Origin: Deferribacter abyssi
Lineage (GTDB): Bacteria > Chrysiogenota > Deferribacteres > Deferribacterales > Deferribacteraceae
Reading direction: 5' to 3'
DNA: 64,000 nucleotides
Assembly: GCF_049472655.1 (NCBI RefSeq)
Contig: NZ_JAQNCS010000005.1
Location: forward strand, 62,001-126,000
Each line of letters begins with the position of its first letter. Within the stretch, counting starts at the first letter, position 1. This document shows, in pieces, positions 1 through 8,514 of the stretch. A program made the position numbers and the translations under genes. The notes beneath the pieces are model-generated. The model searched no databases and was not told the DNA's origin. It was given only the letters and a program-made list of their open reading frames with translations.

Positions 1-336
1 AATTTAAAGGGGGCAAAAACAATATATTTTGCGAAAAATGGAGCTACATTTTTTAAATCTTTAAAGAAGTTAAACTGTGATGCTTTAGGGGTGGATTGGA
101 CAATAACCCTTGAAGATTTTTCTGTGCTTACAGAGGATAAATTTGTTTTACAGGGGAATATGGATCCGACTATTCTTTTTGCAAAAAAGGATGTTATAAT
201 GGAAAATATTTTAAAAATTATTAATGAAGGGCGTAAAATTAAGGGGCATATTTTTAATTTAGGGCATGGTATTTTGCCTACTACTCCTGTTGAAAATGTA
301 AAGTTCTTGGTGGATGTGATTAAAGGTGAAATTTGA
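1..336 (+). CDS. hemE: Uroporphyrinogen decarboxylase, C-terminal part
   Basis: The reading frame is open from base 1 and ends at TGA 334-336, so only the last 111 residues are present; the 5' end lies outside the window. HemE decarboxylates uroporphyrinogen III to coproporphyrinogen III in the cytoplasm. The visible part has the family hallmarks: GVDWTITLED, LQGNMDPTILFA and the C-terminal HIFNLGHGILPTTPVENV segment. Its stop overlaps the ATG of hemH (TGATG), so the two are translationally coupled in a heme operon. Confidence 0.93.
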   Translation, partial: NLKGAKTIYFAKNGATFFKSLKKLNCDALGVDWTITLEDFSVLTEDKFVLQGNMDPTILFAKKDVIMENILKIINEGRKIKGHIFNLGHGILPTTPVENVKFLVDVIKGEI

Positions 337-1283
337 TGGATTTACTTTATGTAATGTATATGGGGGGACCAGATTCTTTAAAAGGTATAGAGGAATTTCT
401 TTATAATCTTTTTTCTGATAGAGACATAATAGATTTTAAAATAGGTAAACTACAAAATTTTGTTGCTAAAATTATCGCTAAAACAAGAAGTAAGAAAGTA
501 ATGCCTGATTATATCAAAATGGGGGGAAGCTCTCCCCAGATAAAGCATTTACAAGGTTTGCTCAAAAAAGTTAAAGATAAATACAAAAAATATTATCAGC
601 GAGAGCTTTTTACGGAAGTGGGGATGTGCTATTATAGCCCTTTAATTGAGGACACAGTTGAGACTCTGCAATATAAAAATTTTGATAAAATTTTTGTGAT
701 GACAATGTATCCTCAATATTCTTATACAACAAGTGGAGTTTGTTTTAAGCGTTTTTACTCAGCAATAAATGTTATACCACCAAATGGAAATTTTAAAATA
801 ATTCCGTACTGGTATAAAAATGAAAATTACAACAAATGTATTGAGAAAAGAATAAAAAATGCCGCGAAAGAACTCAAAAAGGATTTAAAAGAGTGCTTTG
901 TTTTATTTTCAGCCCATTCTTTGCCTGAGTACACCTTGAAAAGAGGGGATGTTTATGTCAGACAAATTCATGAACAAATCGATATAGTTTTGAAAAATCT
1001 AGAAATTAAAGGGTACGAACTTGCATTTCAAAGCAGAACTGGTCCAATAAAGTGGCTAGGTCCAGAAACAAAAGATGTAATTGAGAAATTCCCTGAGAAA
1101 GGGATTGATAATGTAATTGTTGTACCGCTCTCTTTTGTATCAGATCATATTGAAACCTTGATTGAACTCGATGAACAATATATAAAAAAAGCTAGAGAGA
1201 AGGGGATAAATATTGTTAGAACAAATAGTTTGAATGATTCTGATGATTTTGCTGAAGCCATTATAAGTATTTTGGAGGAGTAG
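336..1283 (+). CDS. hemH: Ferrochelatase
   Basis: A 315-residue protein of normal length for a bacterial ferrochelatase, which inserts Fe2+ into the porphyrin ring (proto- or coproporphyrin) as a terminal step of heme synthesis. The metal-site histidine is in FSAHSLPEYT, and the conserved blocks FQSRTGPIKWLGP and VVPLSFVSDHIETLIELD follow. An in-frame TTG lies one codon upstream (333), but the ATG at 336 overlapping the hemE stop is preferred. A large heme demand fits the many c-type cytochromes in this window. Which porphyrin is used cannot be decided from the sequence. Confidence 0.93.
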   Translation: MDLLYVMYMGGPDSLKGIEEFLYNLFSDRDIIDFKIGKLQNFVAKIIAKTRSKKVMPDYIKMGGSSPQIKHLQGLLKKVKDKYKKYYQRELFTEVGMCYYSPLIEDTVETLQYKNFDKIFVMTMYPQYSYTTSGVCFKRFYSAINVIPPNGNFKIIPYWYKNENYNKCIEKRIKNAAKELKKDLKECFVLFSAHSLPEYTLKRGDVYVRQIHEQIDIVLKNLEIKGYELAFQSRTGPIKWLGPETKDVIEKFPEKGIDNVIVVPLSFVSDHIETLIELDEQYIKKAREKGINIVRTNSLNDSDDFAEAIISILEE

Positions 1284-1285
1284 AG

Positions 1286-2137
1286 TTGGATAAGGTGTTG
1301 GCTTTTTTTAGAATGATAAAAATAGAGCATACTATTTTTGCCCTACCATTTGCTTTTACTGGAGCAATCATTGCTGCAAAAGGTTTACCATCTTTGGACA
1401 AGATATTTTGGATAGCTGTGGCAATGTTTGGAGCAAGAACTGTGGCAATGGGATTTAATAGAGTTGCAGATGCAGAGATAGATGCGAAAAATCCACGAAC
1501 TGCAAATAGAGAAATACCAGCGGGTAAAATAAAAAAATGGGAGGCTATTTTTTATATATTCATAGCTTTTATAATTTATGAAATTGCCACATATAAATTG
1601 AATCCTTTATGTTTTAAGCTTTCACTTATACCAATAGTTATTTTTATAATATATTCTTATACTAAGCGTTTTACATTTTTATGTCATATTGTTTTAGGTA
1701 TTGCCCTAGGACTTGCTCCTATGGGAGCATGGGTAGCAATCACTGGTAATATTGATTATAGGATAATTTGGTTGGGAATAGGGGTTATGTTCTGGGTTGC
1801 GGGTTTTGACCTTATTTATGCTATTCAAGATATAGAGTTTGATAAAGAACATAATCTTTTTTCAATTCCTAGATTCTTAGGGGTGACAAAAACAATTTAT
1901 CTTGCAAGGTTTTTTCATTCAATAGCTTTTATTCTTTTTTTATCTGCAAAATATCTTTTTAATTTGGGAGTTGTATATTTATTTGGTGTGGTTATTTGTG
2001 GTGTATTTATGGTTTATGAACATATATTGATTAAGCCACATGATCTTTCAAAACTTAATATGGCATTTTTTAATTTAAATGCATACATTAGTCTTACTAT
2101 TTTTCTTTTTACATTTTTAGATATAGTGGTGATTTGA
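1286..2137 (+). CDS. UbiA-family prenyltransferase (4-hydroxybenzoate type or MqnP)
   Basis: A 283-residue membrane protein with a TTG start two bases after the hemH stop. It carries both aspartate-rich prenyl-diphosphate motifs of the UbiA family: NRVADAEIDAKNPRTANREI near residue 60 and YAIQDIEFDKEHN near residue 178, within eight or nine hydrophobic helices. Such enzymes attach a polyprenyl chain to an aromatic acid in quinone synthesis. The gene is directly followed by ubiX. In anaerobes that use the futalosine route this pairing usually means MqnP for menaquinone, but the 4-hydroxybenzoate reading cannot be excluded from sequence alone. Confidence 0.85.
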   Translation: MDKVLAFFRMIKIEHTIFALPFAFTGAIIAAKGLPSLDKIFWIAVAMFGARTVAMGFNRVADAEIDAKNPRTANREIPAGKIKKWEAIFYIFIAFIIYEIATYKLNPLCFKLSLIPIVIFIIYSYTKRFTFLCHIVLGIALGLAPMGAWVAITGNIDYRIIWLGIGVMFWVAGFDLIYAIQDIEFDKEHNLFSIPRFLGVTKTIYLARFFHSIAFILFLSAKYLFNLGVVYLFGVVICGVFMVYEHILIKPHDLSKLNMAFFNLNAYISLTIFLFTFLDIVVI

Positions 2138-2718
2138 TGAGGAAAGTATTTGTTGGAATAACAGGAGCAAGTGGCAGTATTTATGCAGGATATTTTTTGA
2201 AATATCTTTCAAGAATGAATGATACTGAAATACACCTAACTATTACAGATGATGGATTAAAGAATATAGTATATGAAAATAATGGTATTTCTAATATTAA
2301 TGATTTTTTAAGGTCTTATGAGGTTAATATAGGGAATGTGGTTTTACATGATTATAAAAATATGGCTGCACCTATTTCTAGTGGTTCGTTTAAAGTGACA
2401 GATTATATTATTATTCCTGCTTCTATGGGATGTGTAGGAAGGATTGCTGGAGGGATAAGTTCAAACTTGGTAGAAAGATGTGGTGATGTAGCTTTAAAAG
2501 AGAGAAGAAGGTTAATTATAGTTTTTAGAGAAGCCCCTTTAAACAGTATCCATCTTGAAAACTTATTAAAGTTATCAAAAAATGGAGCAATTACTATTCC
2601 TGCTTCTCCTGCTTTTTATCATAATCCTAAAACAATAGAAGACTTAATTCTCTTTATCATCGGTAAAATTTTTGATATAATGGATATTGATACTAACCTC
2701 TTTAAAAGATGGTCTTAA
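2137..2718 (+). CDS. ubiX: Flavin prenyltransferase UbiX
   Basis: A 193-residue protein that attaches a dimethylallyl group to FMN, giving the prenylated flavin cofactor of UbiD-type decarboxylases. Family signatures are the N-terminal GITGASGSIYAGYFL flavin site, PASMGCVGRIAGGIS, and RRRLIIVFREAPLNSIHLEN, with FYHNPKTIEDLI near the C-terminus. The ATG at 2137 overlaps the stop of the preceding prenyltransferase (TGATG); a TTG at 2134 is the alternative. The neighbour suggests service to a UbiD-like decarboxylase in quinone synthesis; no such decarboxylase is present in this window. Confidence 0.93.
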   Translation: MRKVFVGITGASGSIYAGYFLKYLSRMNDTEIHLTITDDGLKNIVYENNGISNINDFLRSYEVNIGNVVLHDYKNMAAPISSGSFKVTDYIIIPASMGCVGRIAGGISSNLVERCGDVALKERRRLIIVFREAPLNSIHLENLLKLSKNGAITIPASPAFYHNPKTIEDLILFIIGKIFDIMDIDTNLFKRWS

Positions 2719-2732
2719 ACTAGGGGGAAATT

Positions 2733-3134
2733 ATGCGTGCTATTTGTAAATCATGTAATACTTTTATTGACTTTAAAGAAAAGGGTAAAACTGTCTGCAA
2801 ATCTTGTGGCGCAGAATACAAATACATCAAAAAACCAAAAATTTTTGATGTAAAGCTGTTGAATGGTTTGTTACTTGAAAAATTATCTTTTAATGATGTT
2901 AAAGATGGTATTTTAAGCAGTAAATTTCTTTCAATAGACTATGTGGCTTATGAGTCAAGCCCATGGATTAGAATTAAAGACTCATTATTTAATATTTTTA
3001 TCAAAGATTTGTCAAAATTTTCTGATAAACAGAATACTGTTTTTTGGAAAGTTTTATTTTTTGTTTCATTTTTTTTGAATATTGGAATGTTGGCAGTATT
3101 GTATTTATTTAAAATAAAGTTTTTAGGAAATTAG
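2733..3134 (+). CDS. Zinc-ribbon protein with C-terminal membrane anchor
   Basis: A 133-residue protein not recognised as a named family. The first 25 residues form a rubredoxin-like zinc ribbon with two CxxC pairs (CKSC at 5-8 and CKSC at 22-25). A middle region follows (about residues 40-85) with LLEKLSFNDVKDGILSSKF and PWIRIKDS, which resembles the small GYF-like domains often found after zinc ribbons. A single hydrophobic segment near residues 105-127 then probably anchors it in the inner membrane with the ribbon in the cytoplasm. It has a good GGGG ribosome site and lies in line with ubiX and the next gene. Function unknown. Confidence 0.8.
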   Translation: MRAICKSCNTFIDFKEKGKTVCKSCGAEYKYIKKPKIFDVKLLNGLLLEKLSFNDVKDGILSSKFLSIDYVAYESSPWIRIKDSLFNIFIKDLSKFSDKQNTVFWKVLFFVSFFLNIGMLAVLYLFKIKFLGN

Positions 3135-3143
3135 GAGGATATT

Positions 3144-3620
3144 ATGAAGAATGATAAAACATTTGAGTGGTTAAAAGAAACTTTTGAAAAAGGAAAATTA
3201 GAAGTAACAAAATTGACGAAGATCAGTAAGATAAAGATAGAAATAGCATCGTTAATTAAAAAAAGAGATGAGAGATTGAAATTATTAGGTAAAAAAGTAG
3301 TGGCGCTGTTAGATGAAGGGGGTTTGGTAGAAGAAGAATTAATGGGAGAGTATGAAATTATTAAAGATATTGATGCAAAAATTGATGAGCTTAATGAATT
3401 GATAGATAATATAAAAGCTGAAAAATATGAATGGAAGAGGGAAGATATTGAAGATTTAGAAGAAGAAACTGTTTCTGCGTCAGAGGCTGTAGATAAAGTT
3501 GAAGAAGAAAGGGAGATAGTTGAGAAATCACAAGTTAATGAAGATGAACCAAAAACAACCGTGGTAACTAATGAAGAAATGGAAGATAAGGAGGTAAAGG
3601 GAAGTAAGGACAATGAGTAG
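3144..3620 (+). CDS. Acidic coiled-coil protein, unknown function
   Basis: A 158-residue soluble protein with no recognised domain. Residues 5-95 are highly charged and heptad-like (KISKIKIEIASLIKKRDER, YEIIKDIDAKIDELNELID), so a helical hairpin or coiled coil is likely. The last 60 residues are a glutamate-rich, low-complexity and probably disordered tail. A long open frame on the opposite strand over the same bases is a serine-rich shadow of this biased composition and is not believed. The gene has an AGGAGG site and its end overlaps the start of the HDOD gene by 8 bases, so the two are probably co-expressed. Confidence 0.75.
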   Translation: MKNDKTFEWLKETFEKGKLEVTKLTKISKIKIEIASLIKKRDERLKLLGKKVVALLDEGGLVEEELMGEYEIIKDIDAKIDELNELIDNIKAEKYEWKREDIEDLEEETVSASEAVDKVEEEREIVEKSQVNEDEPKTTVVTNEEMEDKEVKGSKDNE

Positions 3621-4449
3621 AGAGTTATTGGAAAAGTTAGAGACGATTGAAGATTTACCGACTATGCCACAGACTGCAAAAAAAGTGTTGGATATTTTAA
3701 ATAGACCAGATTTTTCTTTTGCAGAGTTAGTGTCGGTAATTTCAAAAGATATGAATATTACAGCATCTATTTTGCGCCTTGCAAATTCTGCTCTTTATTC
3801 TCCAAGGAATGAAATTCAAAATTTAACTCAAGCTCTTAGTTTTTTAGGTGCAAATAATATAAAAAATTTAGTAGTGGCATTGTCTACAAAGGTGTTATTT
3901 GAAAACTTTAAAGCAAGTTTACTTATTCATAAAGTGTGGGAGCATTCTGTAGCTGTGGCTATTTATGCTAGGATTGTATCTTTAAAAATAAATAAAAAAG
4001 TAAGCGAAGAAACATTTTTAATGGGGATGTTGCATGATATTGGTGTGATTATAATGAATTTGTATATTGAAAACTATGAGATAATGATAAGTGAAATTTA
4101 TGGCAGTAATGAATCGTTGTACAAAAAAGAGAAGGAGCTTTTTGCACTTACTCATTCTGAAGTTGGGGCAAAGCTAGCAGAGATTTGGAAACTACCAGAA
4201 ATTTATAAAGATACGATACTTCATCATCATGATTATACAAAATCAGCACATAAAGATTATTGTATTTTGATAGACTATGCTGATAATGTTATTAGCAGAA
4301 AGGGGATAAATGTTTCTAATTATTATGATGAGAATAAAATAAAAGAAATTGAAAAGTTTTTAAATATAGATGAAGAAACTGCACAAGAAATAGAAAGTAT
4401 TTTTGAAGAAGTTTATAATAGTGAAAAGGAGATATTTGCATTAAAATGA
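3613..4449 (+). CDS. HDOD-domain signalling protein
   Basis: A 278-residue protein formed mostly by one HDOD domain (about residues 10-205), a degenerate HD-fold output module seen in many bacterial signalling proteins. Typical blocks are LPTMPQTAKKVLDILNRPDF, ISKDMNITASILRLANSAL and FLGANNIKNLVVALS. A motif MGMLHDIGVIIMN and a later HHHDY keep several histidines and aspartates of HD hydrolases, so residual hydrolase activity is possible but not expected for the class. There is no attached receiver, GGDEF or EAL domain. The start overlaps the preceding gene by 8 bases. The partner and signal are unknown. Confidence 0.85.
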   Translation: MSRELLEKLETIEDLPTMPQTAKKVLDILNRPDFSFAELVSVISKDMNITASILRLANSALYSPRNEIQNLTQALSFLGANNIKNLVVALSTKVLFENFKASLLIHKVWEHSVAVAIYARIVSLKINKKVSEETFLMGMLHDIGVIIMNLYIENYEIMISEIYGSNESLYKKEKELFALTHSEVGAKLAEIWKLPEIYKDTILHHHDYTKSAHKDYCILIDYADNVISRKGINVSNYYDENKIKEIEKFLNIDEETAQEIESIFEEVYNSEKEIFALK

Positions 4450-4889
4450 AAAAAGTAGTTTTAATACTTTTGTCTATTTCAGTATTTGGCTGTATGGTCA
4501 GCTTTAACTTTAAAAGTAATAAAAACTTGACCAGAAATTATGATTATTCTCAGAAGAATAATGATTTTTTAGTTTATTACAATGTAAAAAAAACTGATGG
4601 AATAAAGACTATTGAGATTGTGTTAAAAAATAACAGAAACTATGTTATGGGTAATTTGAAATTGAGAGTAAGAGTTAAGAATATTTCTGATAGATACTTT
4701 TATATAAACAGACTCAAATCTTCAAATATAAAAAAAATAGAATTAAAAATACCTGCAGATGTGAAATATATAGATTTTGAATATGAATACAATTTAGAAC
4801 ATGACGATAGTTTTATTAATCCTTCTTATCGTGTAGTAGATAGACAAGAATACATTTATAAAGGTAATTTTGAATTATTTATAAAATAG
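4446..4889 (+). CDS. Probable small lipoprotein
   Basis: A 147-residue protein beginning with a short basic, hydrophobic signal that ends in SVFGC (Cys 16), a plausible but not ideal lipobox. The mature part is rich in beta-prone stretches (IKTIEIVLKNNRNYVMGNLK, NLKLRVRVKNISDRYFYIN) and looks like an immunoglobulin-like or DUF-type periplasmic domain. No family is recognised. Its ATG overlaps the HDOD stop (ATGA), so it is the last gene of the run that starts upstream. It probably sits in the periplasm anchored to a membrane. Confidence 0.7.
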   Translation: MKKVVLILLSISVFGCMVSFNFKSNKNLTRNYDYSQKNNDFLVYYNVKKTDGIKTIEIVLKNNRNYVMGNLKLRVRVKNISDRYFYINRLKSSNIKKIELKIPADVKYIDFEYEYNLEHDDSFINPSYRVVDRQEYIYKGNFELFIK

Positions 4890-5209
4890 CTATTAAAGTG
4901 AAGATGAAAGAAAATATATTAAATTGGAATGGTTCAAAATCTATCGATTTAGTATATTGCACAGAATACAGCTAAATATAATAAGATTGCTTAGTTGCTT
5001 ATGCTCTTTGTGATGACTTAACATTGTGAGCATGAGCACAACAATATATTGTTTATTATGATGTTACACGTTGAAAAGTTGCTTATTGTGCAATACCCTA
5101 ACTGTTTATTCTTCTCTACTTTATTCTAAACTATTTTAAGAACTCTAACCTTTTAAACATGCAAAATTTTCAATTTCTATTTACCTGTTTTATTTTCAGT
5201 GTTACTCAT
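4890..5209. other. Non-coding gap between convergent genes, with nested inverted repeats
   Basis: No open frame is credible here. The gap lies between two genes that both end at it, so no promoter is expected. It contains an outer 9-base inverted repeat (TATTGCACA 4955-4963 and TGTGCAATA 5087-5095), an inner ATGCTC/GAGCAT pair (5001-5006 and 5028-5033) and a perfect palindrome AACAATATATTGTT (5040-5053). No run of T follows any stem, so an ordinary terminator is not obvious. It could be a decayed MITE-like element or a structured RNA. Confidence 0.55.
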
Positions 5210-5926
5210 TTATGGTACAAAAATATTTAAAGATTCAATAACTTTTTTGTCTTTTTCAAAGGCTGTTTCTATATCCACAAACATTCTTCTTTTTAATTCA
5301 GCATAAATTCCTCTTGCTTTATTAAAGGATTTTGCAAATTCAAAAGAAAATGTTTTTAGTTGTTCCAAGTCATCTGTAGCTTTATGAATAACACCCATTC
5401 CTTCAAGTTCTTTTGCAGTGTATCTTTTACCTGTAAAAACCATTTCTTGAAACTTCTGATAGGGGATAGCCTTTTTTGCAAAAGCTATCATAGAAGGTAA
5501 AAATGGAATTTTTACATCTACTTCAGGAAAACAGAAAAAACCTCTATCATTTCTCATAAATCTAAAATCACAACAACATGAAAGAAGGGCGCCATTTCCA
5601 AATGCATGACCTGTAATCTCAGCAATAGTAGGAACAGGATAAAAGATTATTTTTTTAAATACATTGTTCATCGTATATAAAAATTTTTTTACAGAGTTAT
5701 AGTTTTTTGAGAAAAATTTTTTTTGTATCCATTCTACATGAACTCCTTGAGACCAGTTTTTTTCGTCACTTGAGGTTATTATTAACGCTTTTACATTTAT
5801 ATCATTTTCAATTTCTTCTAATGCTTGTAAAAGTTGAGAAGCAAATTCTAAGTCTTGTTTATTTTCGCCGCTGTCCATAATTATATATGCAACAGTCTCT
5901 TTTTTTTCTATTTTAAATCGTCCCAT
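5210..5926 (-). CDS. Enoyl-CoA isomerase/hydratase family protein
   Basis: A 238-residue crotonase-fold protein. The segment ITGHAFGNGALLSCCCDFRF followed by RNDRGFFCFPEVDVKIPF resembles the delta3-delta2 enoyl-CoA isomerase branch, in which the glutamate of the PEVD block is the proton-shuttling residue. The C-terminal part (KRYTAKELEGMGVIHKA) is also typical. It probably shifts double bonds of unsaturated acyl-CoA during beta-oxidation, but exact substrate assignment within this superfamily is unreliable. It starts two bases after the stop of the upstream crotonase gene, with a GGGGG site in between, so the two form one operon. Confidence 0.8.
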   Translation of the reverse strand: MGRFKIEKKETVAYIIMDSGENKQDLEFASQLLQALEEIENDINVKALIITSSDEKNWSQGVHVEWIQKKFFSKNYNSVKKFLYTMNNVFKKIIFYPVPTIAEITGHAFGNGALLSCCCDFRFMRNDRGFFCFPEVDVKIPFLPSMIAFAKKAIPYQKFQEMVFTGKRYTAKELEGMGVIHKATDDLEQLKTFSFEFAKSFNKARGIYAELKRRMFVDIETAFEKDKKVIESLNIFVP

Positions 5927-5928
5927 CT

Positions 5929-6726
5929 TTACCCCCTATTTTTCAACATTTTTTGTAAGTTATTGTTTACGTCAAGAAAATCTAAAAATGCTGAATTATG
6001 AGTTGCAACTGTATCAAGCTCTCTTTCAATTATGCTTTTATTAAGGTTGTTTATGAATTTCTTGGACCCTGAAACTGCATCTATTGGATTATTAGCAATA
6101 GATTTTGCTATATTTAGAACTTCTTCAAGCAATTCTTCTTTGGAATTAAATACTTCATTTAACAGCTGTATATTTTTTGCTTTTGTAGCATCTATATCCA
6201 TGCCGGTATAGGCAAGATACTTTGTATTTCCAAAGCCGATGATATACGGAAGTCTTTGAAGACTTCCTAAATCTGCAATAATACCTAATTTTGTTTCACG
6301 AAGTGAGAAAATAGCATTTTTGGAAGCAAATCTCAAATCACATGCAGCAATGAAATCAAGGGCTCCGCCTATACAGTAACCGCTTATTGCAGCTATGTAT
6401 ATTTTTTTACCGTTTTCCATCAAATTCATTCCAAGTTGCATTTCTTTTATTAAGTTGTAAAGCTTTTCTCTTTTTGATTTGTTGTCAGTGTTCATTAGTT
6501 CTGGAAACGTTGATGCAAAATTATAAATATCGAGTCCTATTGAAAAGTGTTTTTCTGTGGAGTAAAAAACAATTACTGCAATTGTAGGATCATTTTCGGC
6601 CATATTTACAATTTGTGGCAATTCTTCGAAGAAGTCCCATGTAAGGGCGTTCATATTTTTATCATTATTAAACCGTACTTTTAGAATTGCATTATTTTTT
6701 TCATATTTGAAAAACTTAAATTCCAT
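5929..6726 (-). CDS. Enoyl-CoA hydratase/isomerase family, dienoyl-CoA isomerase-like
   Basis: A 265-residue crotonase-fold protein. Around ISGYCIGGALDFIAACD and SLRETKLGIIADLGSLQRLP it keeps, at the same spacing (20 and then 8 residues), the Asp-Glu-Asp triad that rat delta3,5-delta2,4-dienoyl-CoA isomerase uses. That reaction isomerises conjugated dienoyl-CoA made from odd-position unsaturated fatty acids. Start ATG 6726 has an AGGGG site; a TTG one codon upstream is possible. It leads a two-gene operon with a promoter and candidate operator in the 255-base region upstream. Superfamily membership is sure; the exact reaction is inferred. Confidence 0.82.
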   Translation of the reverse strand: MEFKFFKYEKNNAILKVRFNNDKNMNALTWDFFEELPQIVNMAENDPTIAVIVFYSTEKHFSIGLDIYNFASTFPELMNTDNKSKREKLYNLIKEMQLGMNLMENGKKIYIAAISGYCIGGALDFIAACDLRFASKNAIFSLRETKLGIIADLGSLQRLPYIIGFGNTKYLAYTGMDIDATKAKNIQLLNEVFNSKEELLEEVLNIAKSIANNPIDAVSGSKKFINNLNKSIIERELDTVATHNSAFLDFLDVNNNLQKMLKNRG

Positions 6727-6766
6727 CAATAACCCCTGAATAGTAGTTTAATTTTTTAATAACTAT

Positions 6767-6876
6767 GTTTTATTACAAACAACACAATATGTCAACGAGT
6801 ATTTTCTTTTACGAAAAGGTAAATGTCGATATTTTTTTATTGACAATACACAATATAAATTGGCTTATTGTGTATT
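6767..6876 (-). promoter_or_regulatory. Promoter and candidate operator of the crotonase operon
   Basis: On the minus strand TTGACA (6795-6790) and TAAAAC (6772-6767) are 17 bases apart. The spacer contains TATTGTGTT (6789-6781). About 90 bases upstream is a perfect 11-base inverted repeat, AATACACAATA (6845-6855) and TATTGTGTATT (6866-6876), with the same core. A repressor or activator of fatty-acid genes, such as a TetR- or GntR-type protein, may bind here (inference). Nothing else was seen in 6727-6981. Confidence 0.5.
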
Positions 6877-6981
6877 TGAGCAACTATAAATGATGTTATT
6901 TTGCAAAAATTATCTTTTATTCGGTATTTTTTGTATTTCCAAGAGTAATTTTAGATTCATATCTTGCGAAAGAGTTTGGTA

Positions 6982-8502
6982 CTATTTTATAGGCAGCTTA
7001 ATAATAAAGTGAGTATATTTATTTTCTTCCGATTTTACAAATAGTTCACCTCCAAGGTGATCTACGATTCTTTTAACTATACTTAATCCGAGTCCTAATC
7101 CAGGATATTGTTTTTTTATGTCTGATATTCTGTAGAATCTTTTGAAAATATTTTCAAGTTCTTTTTCAGGAATGCCTATGCCGGTATCTTTTATTGAAAG
7201 AACTAAATAGTTGTCCTTAAATTTTGTTTCTATTTCTATTAAACCGTTATCTTTATTATATTTTATAGCATTAGATATGAGATTTGATAGAAGAAATTCC
7301 ATCAATGTATGATCTGAGTAAAAGGTTTTGACATCTATATTTTGAATAATTTTTATATGTTTATTTTCAATTTCGAGTTTATATTTTGATAAAACATAAT
7401 CTATAAGATTTTTTATATCAACTTCATCATCTGTAAAATCGTAAGTTGAATATTCTAATTTGTTTAAGAGGATAATTTTATCAAAAAGGTCTTTTAAAAT
7501 TCTGGAGTTTCTTAGGATTATTTCTAAACATCTTTCTATTTGTGTACGGTTATTACTGCTTTGGATAATGTCTGTACAGGAAATTAGTTTTGTAAGAGGG
7601 GTTCTTACTTCATGGGCTAATGAATCAATGATATCTGATTTGAATTGATTCATTTTTTTTAGATTTTCGTTAGTTTTTTTCAGTTCTTCTAAAGCTATAG
7701 CATATTTGCCTACTGCATGGTTTATTTTGTTTTTTAACTCGCTTTCATGTATTCTTAGCTCTTTTATCATCATGTTGAATGCATTAGCAAGATCTTCAAA
7801 CTCATCTTTTGTTTTTAAATCAACATAGATGTTGAAGTTACGTTTTTCTATTTCTTTTGTGGCTGATTCGAGTGATTTCAATGGGTTAAGGACACTTTTC
7901 TTTAATAATACAATAAGCATAATATTAAGAAATAAATACATTGTTATTCCTGAAATAATGAAAAGAATAAGTTGCTGCCTAAGATTATGTATTATATCTT
8001 TCAAAGGGATAAAAACGGATATTCCTCCACGTAGCTCACCTATTTTGTATCCTTGGTAATGGTGGCATTGTATACATGATTTATTAATATAAAGAGGGGC
8101 CATATACCGATATACTTTTCCGTATTTTTCATCTAATTCAATCTTTTCAACTTCTTTTTTCCCTTCTCTAAAGAGTTTTAGAGCATATTTTTCAAATTCG
8201 TCTGGCTTGTTTTCTGGATTAACCAATTTGTCGCTAGTAATATGAAATCTAAAATTAGACATTATTAATGCATATTTTGAAAGCTCTTTTGTTGCCACTG
8301 CTGGAACAGGTTTAATTTTATCCCTATTTTCTGCAACCCATTGTCTTGTGATCAGTATCATGTTGAATAGTGTTTTAGCCTGGATTTTTGCCTGTTTCAT
8401 GATTAGTTGTTTTTGATTGTTCCATAAAATTAAATAAAAAGGGGTTAAAATAAGCAATATTGCAATATTTAGTAAAATAATAATTTTTATAGTAATTTTC
8501 AT
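6982..8502 (-). CDS. Sensor histidine kinase with heme-type periplasmic DUF3365 domain
   Basis: A 506-residue membrane kinase. A transmembrane helix at 5-27 is followed by a periplasmic domain with the Tll0287-like (DUF3365) pattern, including CIQCHHYQG (Cys 143, Cys 146, His 147), a c-type heme site, and GELRGGISVFIPL. A second helix lies at about 178-200, then HAMP (200-253), a HisKA helix with His 297 in SLAHEVRTPL, and an HATPase domain (NLISNAIKYN, DTGIGIPEKE, GLGLGLSIVKRI). It is 12 bases after the response regulator and downstream of napH, so it probably senses redox or nitrogen oxides for nitrate respiration (inference). Confidence 0.92.
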   Translation of the reverse strand: MKITIKIIILLNIAILLILTPFYLILWNNQKQLIMKQAKIQAKTLFNMILITRQWVAENRDKIKPVPAVATKELSKYALIMSNFRFHITSDKLVNPENKPDEFEKYALKLFREGKKEVEKIELDEKYGKVYRYMAPLYINKSCIQCHHYQGYKIGELRGGISVFIPLKDIIHNLRQQLILFIISGITMYLFLNIMLIVLLKKSVLNPLKSLESATKEIEKRNFNIYVDLKTKDEFEDLANAFNMMIKELRIHESELKNKINHAVGKYAIALEELKKTNENLKKMNQFKSDIIDSLAHEVRTPLTKLISCTDIIQSSNNRTQIERCLEIILRNSRILKDLFDKIILLNKLEYSTYDFTDDEVDIKNLIDYVLSKYKLEIENKHIKIIQNIDVKTFYSDHTLMEFLLSNLISNAIKYNKDNGLIEIETKFKDNYLVLSIKDTGIGIPEKELENIFKRFYRISDIKKQYPGLGLGLSIVKRIVDHLGGELFVKSEENKYTHFIIKLPIK

Positions 8503-8514
8503 TTTATGTTTATG

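Noticed and set aside
3131..3613. Long minus-strand open frame opposite the coiled-coil gene
   Set aside because: Its translation is almost only Ser, Leu, Phe and Ile, as expected opposite a Glu/Lys-rich coiled coil. The plus-strand gene has a good ribosome site and overlaps its neighbours correctly.
4890..5209. Small RNA or CRISPR-like repeats in the gap
   Set aside because: There is no repeated spacer structure and no evident promoter or terminator; only inverted repeats can be supported.
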